A DNA stretch of 64,000 nucleotides, taken from Bacillus luti. Lineage in GTDB: Bacteria > Bacillota > Bacilli > Bacillales > Bacillaceae_G. This document shows, piece by piece, positions 36,747-46,171 of this stretch. Below the pieces are notes generated by a model. The model worked only from the letters and a program-made list of their open reading frames with translations, was not told the DNA's origin and made no database searches. Both the position numbers and the translations under genes were made by a program. How positions within the stretch are numbered: position 1 is the first letter of the stretch; the number at the start of each line of letters is the position of its first letter. Location of the stretch: positions 1 through 64,000 of the forward strand of contig NZ_MACI01000024.1 of NCBI RefSeq assembly GCF_001884105.1, in the 5' to 3' direction.

Positions 36747-37991
36747 TTACACTTCAATATTTCGCAACATCGTATAAATGTCGTTATTCACTTTACCAAA
36801 CGATTTAATGTTGTTTTGAATGTTAGATAATAAAACGACATAAACACTTCCGTTTTTACTAAATCCATTTAAGCAATTCCATCCTGGCATTACACCGTGA
36901 TTCGAATAACTTCCTGGATCTACATACCAGCCAAATCCGTAATCTTTTTTGACGGCTGTAAACATTTGATCGTAACTCTCTTTCGAAATTAATTTTCCAG
37001 AGAATAGCGCTTCATTAAATAAATATAAATCATGTGCACTCGTATATATATCACCACAACCATATAGTTGTGACATACTTGGAATATTAGGTGTTGTCAT
37101 ATTGTTATTTACGATTTTATAACCCGTTGATGGGAACCTTGTTTGCTCTAACTCTTTACCGAAACCAGAATGTTTCATACCCGCAGTAGCAAAAATATGT
37201 TGTTTAATATATTCTTCTAACGGTTGTCCACTTACCTTCTCAGCGATGTAGGCAAGTATCGAATAGTTCGAATCGGAATACTTCCATTTCTCTCCTGGAC
37301 TCCCAATACGCTTTTGCTTTCCTATTCGTTTTATTAATTCCTCATGAGAAATATCCTCTGTTCCTTGCTCATATTCAGGAATTCCTGATGTATGTGTTAA
37401 TAAATGTTTTAACTGTATACCACTACCTTGCGGGAAATCTGGAATATACTTTGCAACCGTATCTTCTACGTTTAATTTATTTTGATCTTTTAATTGCATA
37501 ATAGCAGTCGCTACAAATGCCTTCGAAATAGAACCAATATAGAAAGTTGTTTCCGAATTATTCGGTACTTGCTTCTCTTTATTCGCCATACCATACCCTT
37601 TATTCAAAAGAACTTTCCCGTTCTTCACAATAACAGCTGTCCCGCTAAATCCTGCATTTTGTAAATATTGATCCAATTGAGCGTTTTCATTAATTTCTTG
37701 AGGTGGTCCCTCAGCAGGCTGTTCCACAGCTTGCGCTTGCTTCACTTGTTCTTCCTGCTCTTTTTGTTTTTGTGCTTCTTGCTTCTTTTTTTCTTCTTCT
37801 TTCTTTTTTACATCTTCTTGTTTTTTCATTTCTGCTGCAGCTTTTAAAGTTGCTTCTTTCTTATTATGCGCAACAATTTTTGTATACATGAAATATACAA
37901 TTGAAAATAGTAAGACGAGAATGATTGTTCTTTTTATGTATACAATCGGCCGACGTGCTTTTCCATTCACATTATTTCTTTCCTGATCCAT
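36747..37991 (-). CDS. Membrane-anchored serine hydrolase (beta-lactamase/PBP4* family)
   Basis: A 414-residue class C beta-lactamase-like hydrolase, likely acting on cell-wall peptides outside the cell. It has an N-terminal cytosolic bit, one membrane helix (IILVLLFSIVYFMYTK), a Lys/Glu/Gln-rich linker with heptad character (about residues 40-85), then the hydrolase domain: SISK nucleophile motif, YSDSNYS, LLTHTSGIPEY and a late HG-type motif NHGVMPGWN. I choose the ATG at 37991; the site AAGGGG is somewhat far (12 bases). Real beta-lactam resistance is unlikely; D-amino peptidase or esterase activity is more usual. Confidence 0.85.
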   Translation of the reverse strand: MDQERNNVNGKARRPIVYIKRTIILVLLFSIVYFMYTKIVAHNKKEATLKAAAEMKKQEDVKKKEEEKKKQEAQKQKEQEEQVKQAQAVEQPAEGPPQEINENAQLDQYLQNAGFSGTAVIVKNGKVLLNKGYGMANKEKQVPNNSETTFYIGSISKAFVATAIMQLKDQNKLNVEDTVAKYIPDFPQGSGIQLKHLLTHTSGIPEYEQGTEDISHEELIKRIGKQKRIGSPGEKWKYSDSNYSILAYIAEKVSGQPLEEYIKQHIFATAGMKHSGFGKELEQTRFPSTGYKIVNNNMTTPNIPSMSQLYGCGDIYTSAHDLYLFNEALFSGKLISKESYDQMFTAVKKDYGFGWYVDPGSYSNHGVMPGWNCLNGFSKNGSVYVVLLSNIQNNIKSFGKVNNDIYTMLRNIEV

Positions 37992-38174
37992 GACTGCTTT
38001 TTTCCCCTTATTTACCGATAATTTAATTCCACTACACAAGATTTTTCATAGATTCGTGACACTCTATTCTATGTCATCCCTACTTTATCACGCACTGAAC
38101 AGATTACCAACCTATATGTACAAAAAAGAAAAAGAAAATTTACAAAAGTAAGATTCCCGTTAAATTCTTAACAT

Positions 38175-38228
38175 AAAAAAAGGATACCCTCTAAAAAACT
38201 GATGTTATCAGTCTTTTGGGATATCCTC
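38175..38228 (-). terminator. PTS gene terminator
   Basis: Minus strand AGGATATCCC ... GGGTATCCTTTTTTT, enclosing a second hairpin ACTGATaacATCAGT. Confidence 0.7.
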
Positions 38229-38240
38229 TCATCTCACGAT

Positions 38241-39734
38241 TTATACGTGTTTTTTCATATCATCGGCAACAGATTCAACATTTGTACCTACGATAACTTG
38301 TACACTTGTATTACTTAATTTCATAACACCTTTTGCACCCGCACGTTTTAATGCTGCTTCGTTTACTTGACCAGCATCTTTTACTTGTAAGCGCAGACGT
38401 GTTGCACAGTTATCAATAACTGTTAAGTTTTCTTTTCCGCCTAAAGCTAATACGTAAGTTTCACCAATTGAACCTGCAACTGGTGCATCTCCATCTTCAG
38501 CTAACTCATCGTCATCTTCACGACCAGGAGTTTTTAGATCAAACTTCTTAATTAAGAAGTAGAATACTACAAAGTAAATTGCTGCGTAAATTAAACCGAT
38601 TCCTGCTAGTAACAATGGTTTTGTTGCAATACCGAAGTTTAAGAAGTAATCGATTGCCCCGGCACTAAATGAGAAACCATCGTGAATGCCAAGAGTTGTT
38701 GTAATAAATAGAGACAGACCTGTTAATACAGCATGAATACCATATAATACTGGTGATAAGAACATGAATGAGAATTCAATTGGTTCTGTAATACCAGTTA
38801 AGAATGAAGTTAATGCTAGACCACCTAACATACCTGTAACCATTTTACGTTTTTCTGGTTTAGCAGCTGCAATCATTGCGAAACATGCTGCTGGTAAACC
38901 GAACATCATGATTGGGAAGAAACCAGTCATAAACATACCCGCTGATGGATCTTTTGCAAAGAATCGTGCAATATCACCATGAACGATATCGCCAGCTGCA
39001 TTTGTAAAGTCACCAAGTACGAACCAGAAGTATGTGTTCATTACGTGGTGTAAACCGATTGGAATTAATAAACGGTTTAATAATCCGAATAAACCAGCAC
39101 CAATTGAACCTAAGTTCACGATACCGTGTGCTACTGCATCAATACCACTTTGAATTGTTGGCCAAATTTGACCGAATACTAATCCTAAAAGAAGCATTAC
39201 GATTGAAGTAATGATTGGTACGAAACGTTTTCCTGCAAAGAATCCTAACCATTCTGGTAGTTTAATCTTATGGAATTTGTTGTATAGTAAACCAGCAACA
39301 ACCCCTGCAATAATACCACCGAGTATGGCCATATTAATTTTCGGCGTTAACGCCGCTGCTTTTGAAACCTTTGTCATTGTATCTGCTAATTTAGTTGGAT
39401 CTACTGAACCGACTAAATCTTGAACACTTTTTAATTTATCATTTAACTCTGCTGCTGAATATGTCTTACTTAGAGCATTCGTTGTATTTTGTAAAACAAG
39501 ATATCCGATTGCTCCGGCAAGTCCAGCTGCTCCACTACCGTCAATAGACAAACCGATTGCAACACCAATTGCAAAAATAAGTGCTAAATTATCAAAAATT
39601 GCTGCACCGGCCTGTGCCATAACAGGAATGTTAAATACATCATCTTGTCCTAAACGAAGCAATAATCCTGCTGCTGGTAGTACGGCGATTGGAAGCATCA
39701 ATGCTTTACCAATACGTTGTAGAAACTGCAACAT
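38241..39734 (-). CDS. nagE: PTS N-acetylglucosamine-type permease, EIICB
   Basis: A 497-residue sugar PTS protein that imports and phosphorylates its sugar, by similarity N-acetylglucosamine. EIIC (residues 1-395) has the GFFPIMMFGLPAA and TGITEPIEFSFMF motifs of the glucose/GlcNAc superfamily; EIIB (from about 425) carries the phosphocysteine in VIDNCATRLRL. There is no EIIA domain, so it must use one from another protein. The ATG follows GGGGGAATTAAA. Two cre-like sites lie upstream, so CcpA repression is expected. Confidence 0.92.
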   Translation of the reverse strand: MLQFLQRIGKALMLPIAVLPAAGLLLRLGQDDVFNIPVMAQAGAAIFDNLALIFAIGVAIGLSIDGSGAAGLAGAIGYLVLQNTTNALSKTYSAAELNDKLKSVQDLVGSVDPTKLADTMTKVSKAAALTPKINMAILGGIIAGVVAGLLYNKFHKIKLPEWLGFFAGKRFVPIITSIVMLLLGLVFGQIWPTIQSGIDAVAHGIVNLGSIGAGLFGLLNRLLIPIGLHHVMNTYFWFVLGDFTNAAGDIVHGDIARFFAKDPSAGMFMTGFFPIMMFGLPAACFAMIAAAKPEKRKMVTGMLGGLALTSFLTGITEPIEFSFMFLSPVLYGIHAVLTGLSLFITTTLGIHDGFSFSAGAIDYFLNFGIATKPLLLAGIGLIYAAIYFVVFYFLIKKFDLKTPGREDDDELAEDGDAPVAGSIGETYVLALGGKENLTVIDNCATRLRLQVKDAGQVNEAALKRAGAKGVMKLSNTSVQVIVGTNVESVADDMKKHV

Positions 39735-39757
39735 TTTAATTCCCCCTATCAAATTTA

Positions 39758-39771
39758 TGAAATCGTTATCA
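39758..39771. promoter_or_regulatory. cre site (CcpA) in the PTS leader
   Basis: TGAAATCGTTATCA matches the cre consensus TGWnAnCGnTnWCA at every defined position. It lies just downstream of a TATAAT-like -10 (minus strand), a roadblock position. Confidence 0.8.
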
Positions 39772-39786
39772 TTATAAGTACGCCTT

Positions 39787-39800
39787 AGAAAACGCTTTCT
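39787..39800. promoter_or_regulatory. second cre-like site upstream of the PTS gene
   Basis: AGAAAACGCTTTCT keeps the cre core and symmetry with mismatches only in the two outer bases. It overlaps the expected -35 region of the PTS promoter. The remaining DNA to 40058 contains a stem AAAACGAAAG (39932-39941) / CTTTCGTTTT (39962-39971) of unknown purpose. Confidence 0.6.
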
Positions 39801-40058
39801 ATTTACATAACAATAATAACATATAGTTGTATAGATGTGTAGTTTTTATTTTTGAATTTTTTATGGATAAATCTCCTATTTCCAAACTGTTATATAAAAG
39901 GAAAATTCTCCTTTTTTAATACAGAATAATCAAAACGAAAGACCCGCTATATAACATGTAACTTTCGTTTTATCATTCCACTTTTTCATGTTATTATTTA
40001 TTTCCGAGCATATCGGGAAAAGTAAACTTAGTTAATTCGAAATAGGAGCGTTGGTACT

Positions 40059-40988
40059 ATGCAGTGCATTGAAACAAACAACTTACAACAGTTGTTAGAA
40101 CAAGTAAAACCATATACAAAAAAAGGAAAGCTTGCTACTTACATCCCCGAACTAGGAAATGCAAATCCAGATGATTTAGGGATTGCCATTTTCCATAAAG
40201 AAACAGAATATATCCATGCTGGTAACTCACAAACACTATTTACTCTTCAAAGTATTTCCAAAGTAATTACACTTGCACTCGCACTTTTAGATCGTGGAGA
40301 AGAATATGTATTTTCTAAAGTTGGAATGGAACCAACTGGTGACCCATTTAATTCTATTATTAAATTAGAAACAACAAGCCCTTCCAAACCACTTAATCCA
40401 ATGATTAATGCAGGGGCACTAGCTATTACGAGTATGTTAGCAGGAAAAGATAACGAGGAAAAAATGGAGCGCATCCTTCATTTTGTACGTGAAATAACAG
40501 ATAATCCTACTATTAATTATTCTTCTAAAGTTGCCAATTCAGAATTAGAGACAGCATATTTAAACCGTTCACTTTGTTACTATATGAAACAAAATGGAAT
40601 TATCGATTGTGATATTGAAGAACTTATGGATTTATATACTCGTCAATGTGCAGTAGAAGTAAACTGCATCGATTTAGCACGTATTGGCTTAATTTTTGCA
40701 ATGGATGGATATGATCCATATAAGAAAAAACAAATTATCCCTAAACATATTACAAAAATCTGCAAAACATTTATGGTCACATGTGGTATGTACAATGAAT
40801 CTGGTGAATTTGCAATTCGTGTTGGTATCCCTGCAAAAAGCGGTGTAGCTGGTGGTATTTTCGGCTGCGTAAAAGGCGAAATGGGGATTGGAATTTTCGG
40901 ACCGGCTTTAGATGCAAACGGAAATAGTATCGCTGGTTTTAAAATTCTTGAACTTCTTTCTGCTCAAGAAGGTTGGAGCATTTTTTAA
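40059..40988 (+). CDS. glsA: Glutaminase
   Basis: A 309-residue glutaminase of the serine-dependent beta-lactamase-like fold that turns glutamine into glutamate and ammonia. Catalytic Ser-Lys in [10 protein letters not shown], then [11 protein letters not shown], and SGVAGGIFG near the end. Length is standard. The ATG follows TAGGAG at about 10 bases. It stands alone between a 300-base upstream region and a terminator. Confidence 0.95.
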   Translation: MQCIETNNLQQLLEQVKPYTKKGKLATYIPELGNANPDDLGIAIFHKETEYIHAGNSQTLFTLQSISKVITLALALLDRGEEYVFSKVGMEPTGDPFNSIIKLETTSPSKPLNPMINAGALAITSMLAGKDNEEKMERILHFVREITDNPTINYSSKVANSELETAYLNRSLCYYMKQNGIIDCDIEELMDLYTRQCAVEVNCIDLARIGLIFAMDGYDPYKKKQIIPKHITKICKTFMVTCGMYNESGEFAIRVGIPAKSGVAGGIFGCVKGEMGIGIFGPALDANGNSIAGFKILELLSAQEGWSIF

Positions 40989-40997
40989 TTAGACTTT

Positions 40998-41025
40998 ATC
41001 CTGCTCATATAGCAGGATTTTTTTT
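40998..41025 (+). terminator. glsA terminator
   Basis: ATCCTGCT-catat-AGCAGGATTTTTTTT. Confidence 0.9.
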
Positions 41026-41159
41026 ACGAAAAATTCATTGTTACTGACCATCAGTAACCTTATAAAAACAGTACTGAAAGTTTCTCTTTATTATGCATAT
41101 TTACGCCCCCCTCCTGAATAATATAGTACAACCTAGCGCTATATGTGGAGGTGTGAAAG

Positions 41160-41501
41160 ATGAAACTAATATTTCAAATGGGAAAACAGCCTGTTCTCGA
41201 AAAAACAATTCTCCTTTTTATATTGAGTATTGTAGAAAGCTTAAAGCTAAAAGTTGTTTCACTCGACGAAGCTCACCGATACATATTCAATTTAGAAGTA
41301 CTTGAACTATTAATGGATCGGAACATCGATGATCAAGTACTTGAACTTATTCATTTCGGGATGGGACTTGAAGACATTCATCATGTGCTTCCTGAAGAAC
41401 TTGAGCATACGATCGAGGAATTAAAATGGCTTTGCATCCAAGTGCTAAGCGAATACAGTATGCATGAAGAATCAGAACAATTAATTGAAGATATACGTTA
41501 A
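41160..41501 (+). CDS. Hypothetical helical protein (possibly DUF3969)
   Basis: A 113-residue acidic, mainly helical protein that I recognise only loosely as DUF3969-like. Features: LEKTILLFILSIVESLKL near the N-terminus, and the middle LELLMDRNIDDQVLELIHFGMGLEDIHHVLPEEL. There is no signal peptide or catalytic motif. The ATG follows GGAGGTGTGAAAG, a strong site. Single gene between terminators. Confidence 0.8.
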   Translation: MKLIFQMGKQPVLEKTILLFILSIVESLKLKVVSLDEAHRYIFNLEVLELLMDRNIDDQVLELIHFGMGLEDIHHVLPEELEHTIEELKWLCIQVLSEYSMHEESEQLIEDIR

Positions 41502-41526
41502 AAAAGCACCTATGTAGGTGCTTTTA
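41500..41526. terminator. bidirectional terminator
   Basis: AAAAAAGCACCTA-TGTAGGTGCTTTTA between convergent genes; it overlaps the end of the 52-residue gene. Confidence 0.82.
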
Positions 41527-41682
41527 ATGTTTTTTTAAACTATTTTTATACGTTTCAATATTTACTGGTAGCTCTTCCTCTTCTAAAGTATGTTCATTTA
41601 CATCTTTATGAATGAACGCTCCTTTAGGTGGTTGATGATCATGCCCTTTTTTCTTATGATCAAATGCTTTCCCGCGCCCCAT
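41524..41682 (-). CDS. Small charged protein, 52 residues
   Basis: A short hydrophilic protein starting MGRGKAFDHKKKGHDHQPPK, His/Lys-rich at the front and acidic at the back (TLEEEELPVN). The ATG follows AAAGGGGGATCTGT, a strong site, so I prefer it to the longer frame to 41820. It lies 115 bases downstream of ytaF in the same direction. I do not recognise it; association with ytaF suggests sporulation. Confidence 0.7.
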   Translation of the reverse strand: MGRGKAFDHKKKGHDHQPPKGAFIHKDVNEHTLEEEELPVNIETYKNSLKKH

Positions 41683-41797
41683 ACAGATCCCCCTTTCTTT
41701 AATAGAAATCCGTATTAGTATGGAGAAAAGTACGTCGATATATGCAATCTCTTGCCGTATTTCCAAGGAAATACTCGAACCTTGTTTTCTATTCTCC

Positions 41798-42409
41798 TTA
41801 CAACAACTGATCAATCCCAATAAGAATTAATAACACCCCTGCAATTATCGTCGCCCATTTCCCTAAGTATTCTGCTAAAAATCGCTTTCCCACATACGCA
41901 AAACCACTAATACAAATAAAACTAAACACCCCAGAAATAGTTGCTGTAAGCCACAGGTTTAAATTTGTTACTCCAGCATCAAAACCACCTGCAATATTAT
42001 TAATAGATAATGCAACTCCTAAAACAATAGCTTCAGAAAAGCTAATTGTTTTAGAACCATCAAAATCTGCTTTTTCTGGATCACGTAAAATCCCCATAAG
42101 TACACTACCATCTTTAGATCCTACAGCATCCCTTTGACTCAAGAACGGCTGACATAAAATAAACACTCCGATTACGCCTAAAACGATTGCTCCAATCAGG
42201 TTTGCTGTAAACTCTGAAATAAATAACGCGATCCAATTCCCAAAAAATCCAGCTAGTAAAGTAAATAAAAAACCAAAAAATGCGATGATAAAATTGTTAA
42301 ACCACGAAATTCGGATTTTACGAATACCATATGCAATCCCAACACCTGCATTATCTAAATTAGAAGCAATCCCGATTAAAAAAATTGAAAATAGACCTGC
42401 TGTACTCAT
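41798..42409 (-). CDS. ytaF: Sporulation membrane protein YtaF (MntP-like)
   Basis: A 203-residue six-helix membrane protein related to the Mn2+ exporter MntP. Conserved acidic and Asn positions in membrane helices are visible: GIASNLDNAGVGIAYG and ALSINNIAGGFDAGV, the two repeated halves. The central insert (RDPEKADFDGSKTISF) carries an EF-hand-like DFDGS stretch. YtaF is made in the mother cell under sigma E in B. subtilis. The ATG follows AAGGGGTGACTGTTT. Confidence 0.88.
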   Translation of the reverse strand: MSTAGLFSIFLIGIASNLDNAGVGIAYGIRKIRISWFNNFIIAFFGFLFTLLAGFFGNWIALFISEFTANLIGAIVLGVIGVFILCQPFLSQRDAVGSKDGSVLMGILRDPEKADFDGSKTISFSEAIVLGVALSINNIAGGFDAGVTNLNLWLTATISGVFSFICISGFAYVGKRFLAEYLGKWATIIAGVLLILIGIDQLL

Positions 42410-42450
42410 AAACAGTCACCCCTTTTTTTCACTTTTCCATGCATATTATG

Positions 42451-42510
42451 AAAATGTTGAGCAACTGTGCCTGTCTGTTTCATATACATGTAATAAATAC
42501 TCAACATTTT
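42451..42510. promoter_or_regulatory. inverted repeat upstream of the XRE-DUF1232 gene
   Basis: AAAATGTTGAG (42451-42461) and CTCAACATTTT (42500-42510) are perfect complements separated by 38 bases. They lie between ytaF and the divergent regulator gene, a likely place for autoregulation through DNA looping or two half sites. Confidence 0.5.
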
Positions 42511-42539
42511 TTCAACAATAAAAAAGGAGTGCCTTCACT

Positions 42540-43193
42540 ATGCCTAAAGAAAATCCAAATGAGCGGCTTAGCACATTAATAAAAAAACTTTTAAAAGAAC
42601 GTGCCTTATCCATGCGCCAACTAGGAATGCTTACAAATATTGATCCCGCAACAATCTCAAGAATTATGAATGGTAAACAACCACCAAAACAAAAACATCT
42701 ACAAAAATTTGCGGAATGTCTGCAAGTTCCGCCCCAATTGTTATTTGATGCAATGTATCCTGATTCTCCTCACATTAATAAAGAAAAGACGGATATGTAC
42801 ACATCTCTTGATACCATTCAGCAAACGCTGCAATCCTCTAACTTATTCGATTTCGACTACACAACAACTCGCGTAAAACAAGAACTTGAAAATTATGAAC
42901 GCTATGCACAAACAACAGAAGGTGAAAAACGTATTCATGACAGCTTCGCAAGCAAATTAGAACAGATTGATAGCGCTGGCCCTTTCATAGAACAATTAAC
43001 AGATATGTATCAACAATTTTGCAATGAAACCATTTCAAAAGAAGAGCGTGCAGTTCTTGGAGGCGCATTACTGTATTTCATTTTATCGACCGACATTATT
43101 CCCGACTATCTCTTTCCAATTGGCTATTTAGATGATGCAATTGCTGTTGAATTAGCGAAAGAGAAGTTACTCGAACTAAAACGAAAGACATAG
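42540..43193 (+). CDS. XRE-type HTH regulator fused to DUF1232
   Basis: A 217-residue protein with an N-terminal XRE helix-turn-helix (residues about 12-70: MRQLGMLTNIDPATISRIMNG) and a C-terminal DUF1232 domain (LLYFILSTDIIPDYLFPIGY), the YkvA-type motif thought to lie at membranes. The two are joined by a 70-residue helical linker. The combination could make a membrane-associated or ligand-gated repressor. The ATG follows AAAGGAGTGCC. It is divergent from ytaF. Confidence 0.87.
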   Translation: MPKENPNERLSTLIKKLLKERALSMRQLGMLTNIDPATISRIMNGKQPPKQKHLQKFAECLQVPPQLLFDAMYPDSPHINKEKTDMYTSLDTIQQTLQSSNLFDFDYTTTRVKQELENYERYAQTTEGEKRIHDSFASKLEQIDSAGPFIEQLTDMYQQFCNETISKEERAVLGGALLYFILSTDIIPDYLFPIGYLDDAIAVELAKEKLLELKRKT

Positions 43194-43202
43194 AAAAATA
43201 AA

Positions 43203-43245
43203 GAACTATTTCAGCTGTTGTTTCTATTCAGCTCTGAAATAGTTC
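43203..43245. terminator. terminator between the XRE gene and the deacylase gene
   Basis: GAACTATTTCAG and CTGAAATAGTTC form a perfect 12-base stem; on the minus strand it is followed by TTTATTTTT. Confidence 0.75.
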
Positions 43246-43295
43246 AATAAAAAAACGTACAAGTATACATACCCTTACGATTTCAACATACTATT

Positions 43296-44570
43296 CTATT
43301 TTTCTGTATGACACCATTCATATATGAATGCTGTTATTACTTTTGTAAATTCGATTAACTGTTCCACTTCAACTTTCTCATTTATTGAATGAGCCTCTTC
43401 TAATGTACCTGGTCCGTAAATAACAGCTGGAATATGAAACTCACTAAACCAACCACCATCAGTTACCGTTGCAGACATATCTAAAATTGCATTTTTAGAT
43501 AGAATAGATTCATGTACTGAACTTAGAGTTTTTACAGCTACATGCTCACTATCTACTTCTAAAGAAGGGAAAATTTCACCTCGATCTACAATCATCGATT
43601 CTCCGCCCCACTTAAATTGCGGTGGATTTTCACTTAACCATGGATCGGCAGCTGCTACTTTCCCAATATATTCTTCAATTTCTTTTATTATTTGTTCATG
43701 CGTTTCATTTGGATAAAAGTGCACAGTTATCCATAAACGGCACTCATCCGCAATAAACGCTGCATGACGTCCTCCTTCAATAACAGCCGGGTTAATTGTC
43801 GTTGTTCCAGATGGATAGCCTTCATATGTTTTCATAACTGCCCAGTGGCGCTCTAATTCTTGTAAGCTTTGCACAATTTTCATCATTTTTTCAATCGCAC
43901 TTGCTCCAAATAAACGTCCGCCGGCATGAATCATTTGTCTACGTGTTGCATCATGAAATGTTTGCGGGCTTTTCACAGTAATCCATCCGGTGATTACGCC
44001 CCCCTGTCCTTGCATATGTAAATCACTTGTATCCACCACTACTGCAAAATCAGCATCGTAACCTCTTTTACAGCATTGAAGCGTGCCAGCTTCTCCAACT
44101 TCTTCCCCAATTACTGATTGAAAGATTAAATCTCCAGGCAGTTCAATTCCGGCTTCTTGTAAAAGCTGAATAGCAAATAATGCTCCAGCTAATCCACCTT
44201 TCATATCAGCTGCACCACGTCCAACTAACCAACCCTCTTTTATAAATGGCTCAAACGGATTTGTTTCCCACGCTTCATCTGCTGAAACTTCAGCTACATC
44301 CATATGCCCATTAATAATAAGACTTTTATGTGTTTCACTTTCTATTCCCTTTTTTATCCCAACAACGTTCGGGTCATTCGGATATACATCCCATTTATCA
44401 ATACTAAAATTTCGTTTTCTTAAAAACTCCGCAACAAATTCTTGTGCCTCATTTGTATTTCTTGCTGGTGGTGCAGGTGTTTCAAAACGGATTAATGTTT
44501 TTGTAAGTTCTAGCAATTCCTCTTTCCTTACATCTATTTGTTTTAGCAACTGCGAAACTTCTGGATTCAT
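43296..44570 (-). CDS. M20 family deacylase, YlmB/ArgE-like
   Basis: A 424-residue zinc hydrolase of the ArgE/DapE family. Metal ligands are visible in LIINGHMDVAEV, VGRGAADMKGG, SVIGEEVGEAGT, VVDTSD and EEAHSINEKV. Several stretches (GEAGTLQCCKRGYDADFAV, VIEGGRHAAFIADECRLWI) closely resemble B. subtilis YlmB, the formylaminopyrimidine deformylase of thiamin salvage, but the operon context (amino-acid permease, sigma-54 promoter) points to an N-acyl amino acid. The ATG at 44570 lies 9 bases after AAGGGG. Last gene of the sigma-54 module, after a terminator-like hairpin. Confidence 0.85.
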   Translation of the reverse strand: MNPEVSQLLKQIDVRKEELLELTKTLIRFETPAPPARNTNEAQEFVAEFLRKRNFSIDKWDVYPNDPNVVGIKKGIESETHKSLIINGHMDVAEVSADEAWETNPFEPFIKEGWLVGRGAADMKGGLAGALFAIQLLQEAGIELPGDLIFQSVIGEEVGEAGTLQCCKRGYDADFAVVVDTSDLHMQGQGGVITGWITVKSPQTFHDATRRQMIHAGGRLFGASAIEKMMKIVQSLQELERHWAVMKTYEGYPSGTTTINPAVIEGGRHAAFIADECRLWITVHFYPNETHEQIIKEIEEYIGKVAAADPWLSENPPQFKWGGESMIVDRGEIFPSLEVDSEHVAVKTLSSVHESILSKNAILDMSATVTDGGWFSEFHIPAVIYGPGTLEEAHSINEKVEVEQLIEFTKVITAFIYEWCHTEK

Positions 44571-44616
44571 CACTAATTTCCCCTTTGCATACGTAGTATG
44601 TTTCCAGCTTTATTTT

Positions 44617-44652
44617 CACAAAAAAAGAGACTGTTTACAATCTTACAGTCTC
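44617..44652 (-). terminator. terminator-like hairpin between permease and deacylase genes
   Basis: Minus strand GAGACTG-taagattgtaaa-CAGTCTC followed by TTTTTTTG. It would reduce transcription of the deacylase gene unless readthrough occurs. Confidence 0.75.
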
Positions 44653-44666
44653 CAAATTACTCAATA

Positions 44667-46088
44667 TTATAAACTTTCTACTTCTGTTGTATTTGTCTTT
44701 TCAATATGTTCTACTTTGCGTTCCTTATTTCTTGTCGCACGGTAAAATAGTAAACAGACAATCATAAATGGAATACCACAATACAATGCCATTCTTTGTT
44801 CTGGAATAAAAGCCATACCAACAATTACCGTTACATTTAATACTAATGCAAGCAGTGGAACGAATGGATACAATGGTGTTTTAAATTTCAAGTCCTTAAC
44901 ATCCCCGCCCTGCTTTACATATGTTCTTCGAGCCAATAAGTTAGATAGAGCAATAGATGCCCAAACTAATATTGCCCCAAATCCAGCGATAGAAAGTAGC
45001 CATAAATACACTGTGTCTTCCGCATAAATGCCTGATAGTAATGAGAGACACCCTACAATCGTACTTACAATCAATGCATAAATAGGAACGCCGTTTTTAG
45101 ATAACTTACCAAAAATCGGGCTAATCATTCCTTGATTAGACATAGACCATAGCATACGAGAAGTTGCATATAGTCCTGAATTCGCAACGGATAATACCGC
45201 TGTAATAATAACGAAATTTATAATATCAGCCGCATAAGGAATACCAATTTTATCAAATACAACCACAAATGGACTTTCTATCACGCCTGCCTGCTGCCAA
45301 GGGAATAGTCCCGCAAGAATAAAAATAGATAGTACAAAGAAAACAAGTATGCGCCAAACAGTATTATTAATTGCCTTCGGGATCGTTTTCTCTGGATTTT
45401 CACTCTCACCAGCTGCAATTCCCACTAGTTCTGTACCTTGGAAGGAAAAATTAACAGCAATCATCGTAATTAAAATAGCTGATAATCCATTTGGAAAAAG
45501 TCCACCGTAATCAGTAAAGCTAGAGAACATCGGTGCTGGTTCATTTCCTTTCATATCTAAAAAACCAAACATTGCTGCCCCACCTAAAATAATAAATGCA
45601 ATAATTGTAATTACTTTAATACTGGCAAACCAAAATTCAACTTCTGCAAAACTTCTTGAGGATAACGCATTAATAGCAAAGAGCAATACCGCGAACACTA
45701 CACACCAAATCCATGACGGTACATCAGGAAACCATCGTTTCATTAAAATACTAACTGCAATCAATTCAATACCTATCGTAGCGGACCAGTTTAGCCATGA
45801 CATCCATCCTACTACATAACCCGCTGCAGGAGAAATGTGCTTTGTGGCATACGTTTGATAAGACCCTGCATCAGGCATCGCAACAGCTAACTCTCCAAGA
45901 CAGAGCATCGTTAAGTACATAACAAATCCTCCGACAAGATATGCCACAATCGCTCCTCCAGGTCCAGCTTCATGAATTGTATAGCCAGATCCTAAAAAAA
46001 GACCCGTACCAATAACGCCTCCAAGTGCAATCATAAATATGTGCCTACTTTTCAATTCCCTTTTTAATCCTTGGTTTTGATCTATCAT
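44667..46088 (-). CDS. Amino acid permease (RocC/RocE/GabP-like)
   Basis: A 473-residue APC-superfamily transporter with 12 predicted helices. The start of helix 1 has GGVIGTGLFLGSG, and EAGPGGAIVAYL follows, both standard in the amino-acid/H+ symporter family. The substrate is probably a basic or gamma-amino acid by likeness to Roc/Gab permeases. The ATG follows GGGGGGATTTAT. A near-consensus cre (46126-46139) and a sigma-54-like sequence (46171-46190) lie in the 106-base gap upstream. Confidence 0.9.
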   Translation of the reverse strand: MIDQNQGLKRELKSRHIFMIALGGVIGTGLFLGSGYTIHEAGPGGAIVAYLVGGFVMYLTMLCLGELAVAMPDAGSYQTYATKHISPAAGYVVGWMSWLNWSATIGIELIAVSILMKRWFPDVPSWIWCVVFAVLLFAINALSSRSFAEVEFWFASIKVITIIAFIILGGAAMFGFLDMKGNEPAPMFSSFTDYGGLFPNGLSAILITMIAVNFSFQGTELVGIAAGESENPEKTIPKAINNTVWRILVFFVLSIFILAGLFPWQQAGVIESPFVVVFDKIGIPYAADIINFVIITAVLSVANSGLYATSRMLWSMSNQGMISPIFGKLSKNGVPIYALIVSTIVGCLSLLSGIYAEDTVYLWLLSIAGFGAILVWASIALSNLLARRTYVKQGGDVKDLKFKTPLYPFVPLLALVLNVTVIVGMAFIPEQRMALYCGIPFMIVCLLFYRATRNKERKVEHIEKTNTTEVESL

Positions 46089-46125
46089 ATAAATCCCCCC
46101 CTTTTCACTTTGCAAACCTATTTAA

Positions 46126-46139
46126 TGTAAGCGTTTTTA
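46126..46139. promoter_or_regulatory. cre-like site upstream of the permease gene
   Basis: TGTAAGCGTTTTTA agrees with the cre consensus at all but one defined position. It would place the permease and deacylase genes under carbon catabolite repression. Confidence 0.6.
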
Positions 46140-46171
46140 AAATTATTTATAGTAAAAATAATGATTTAAAA

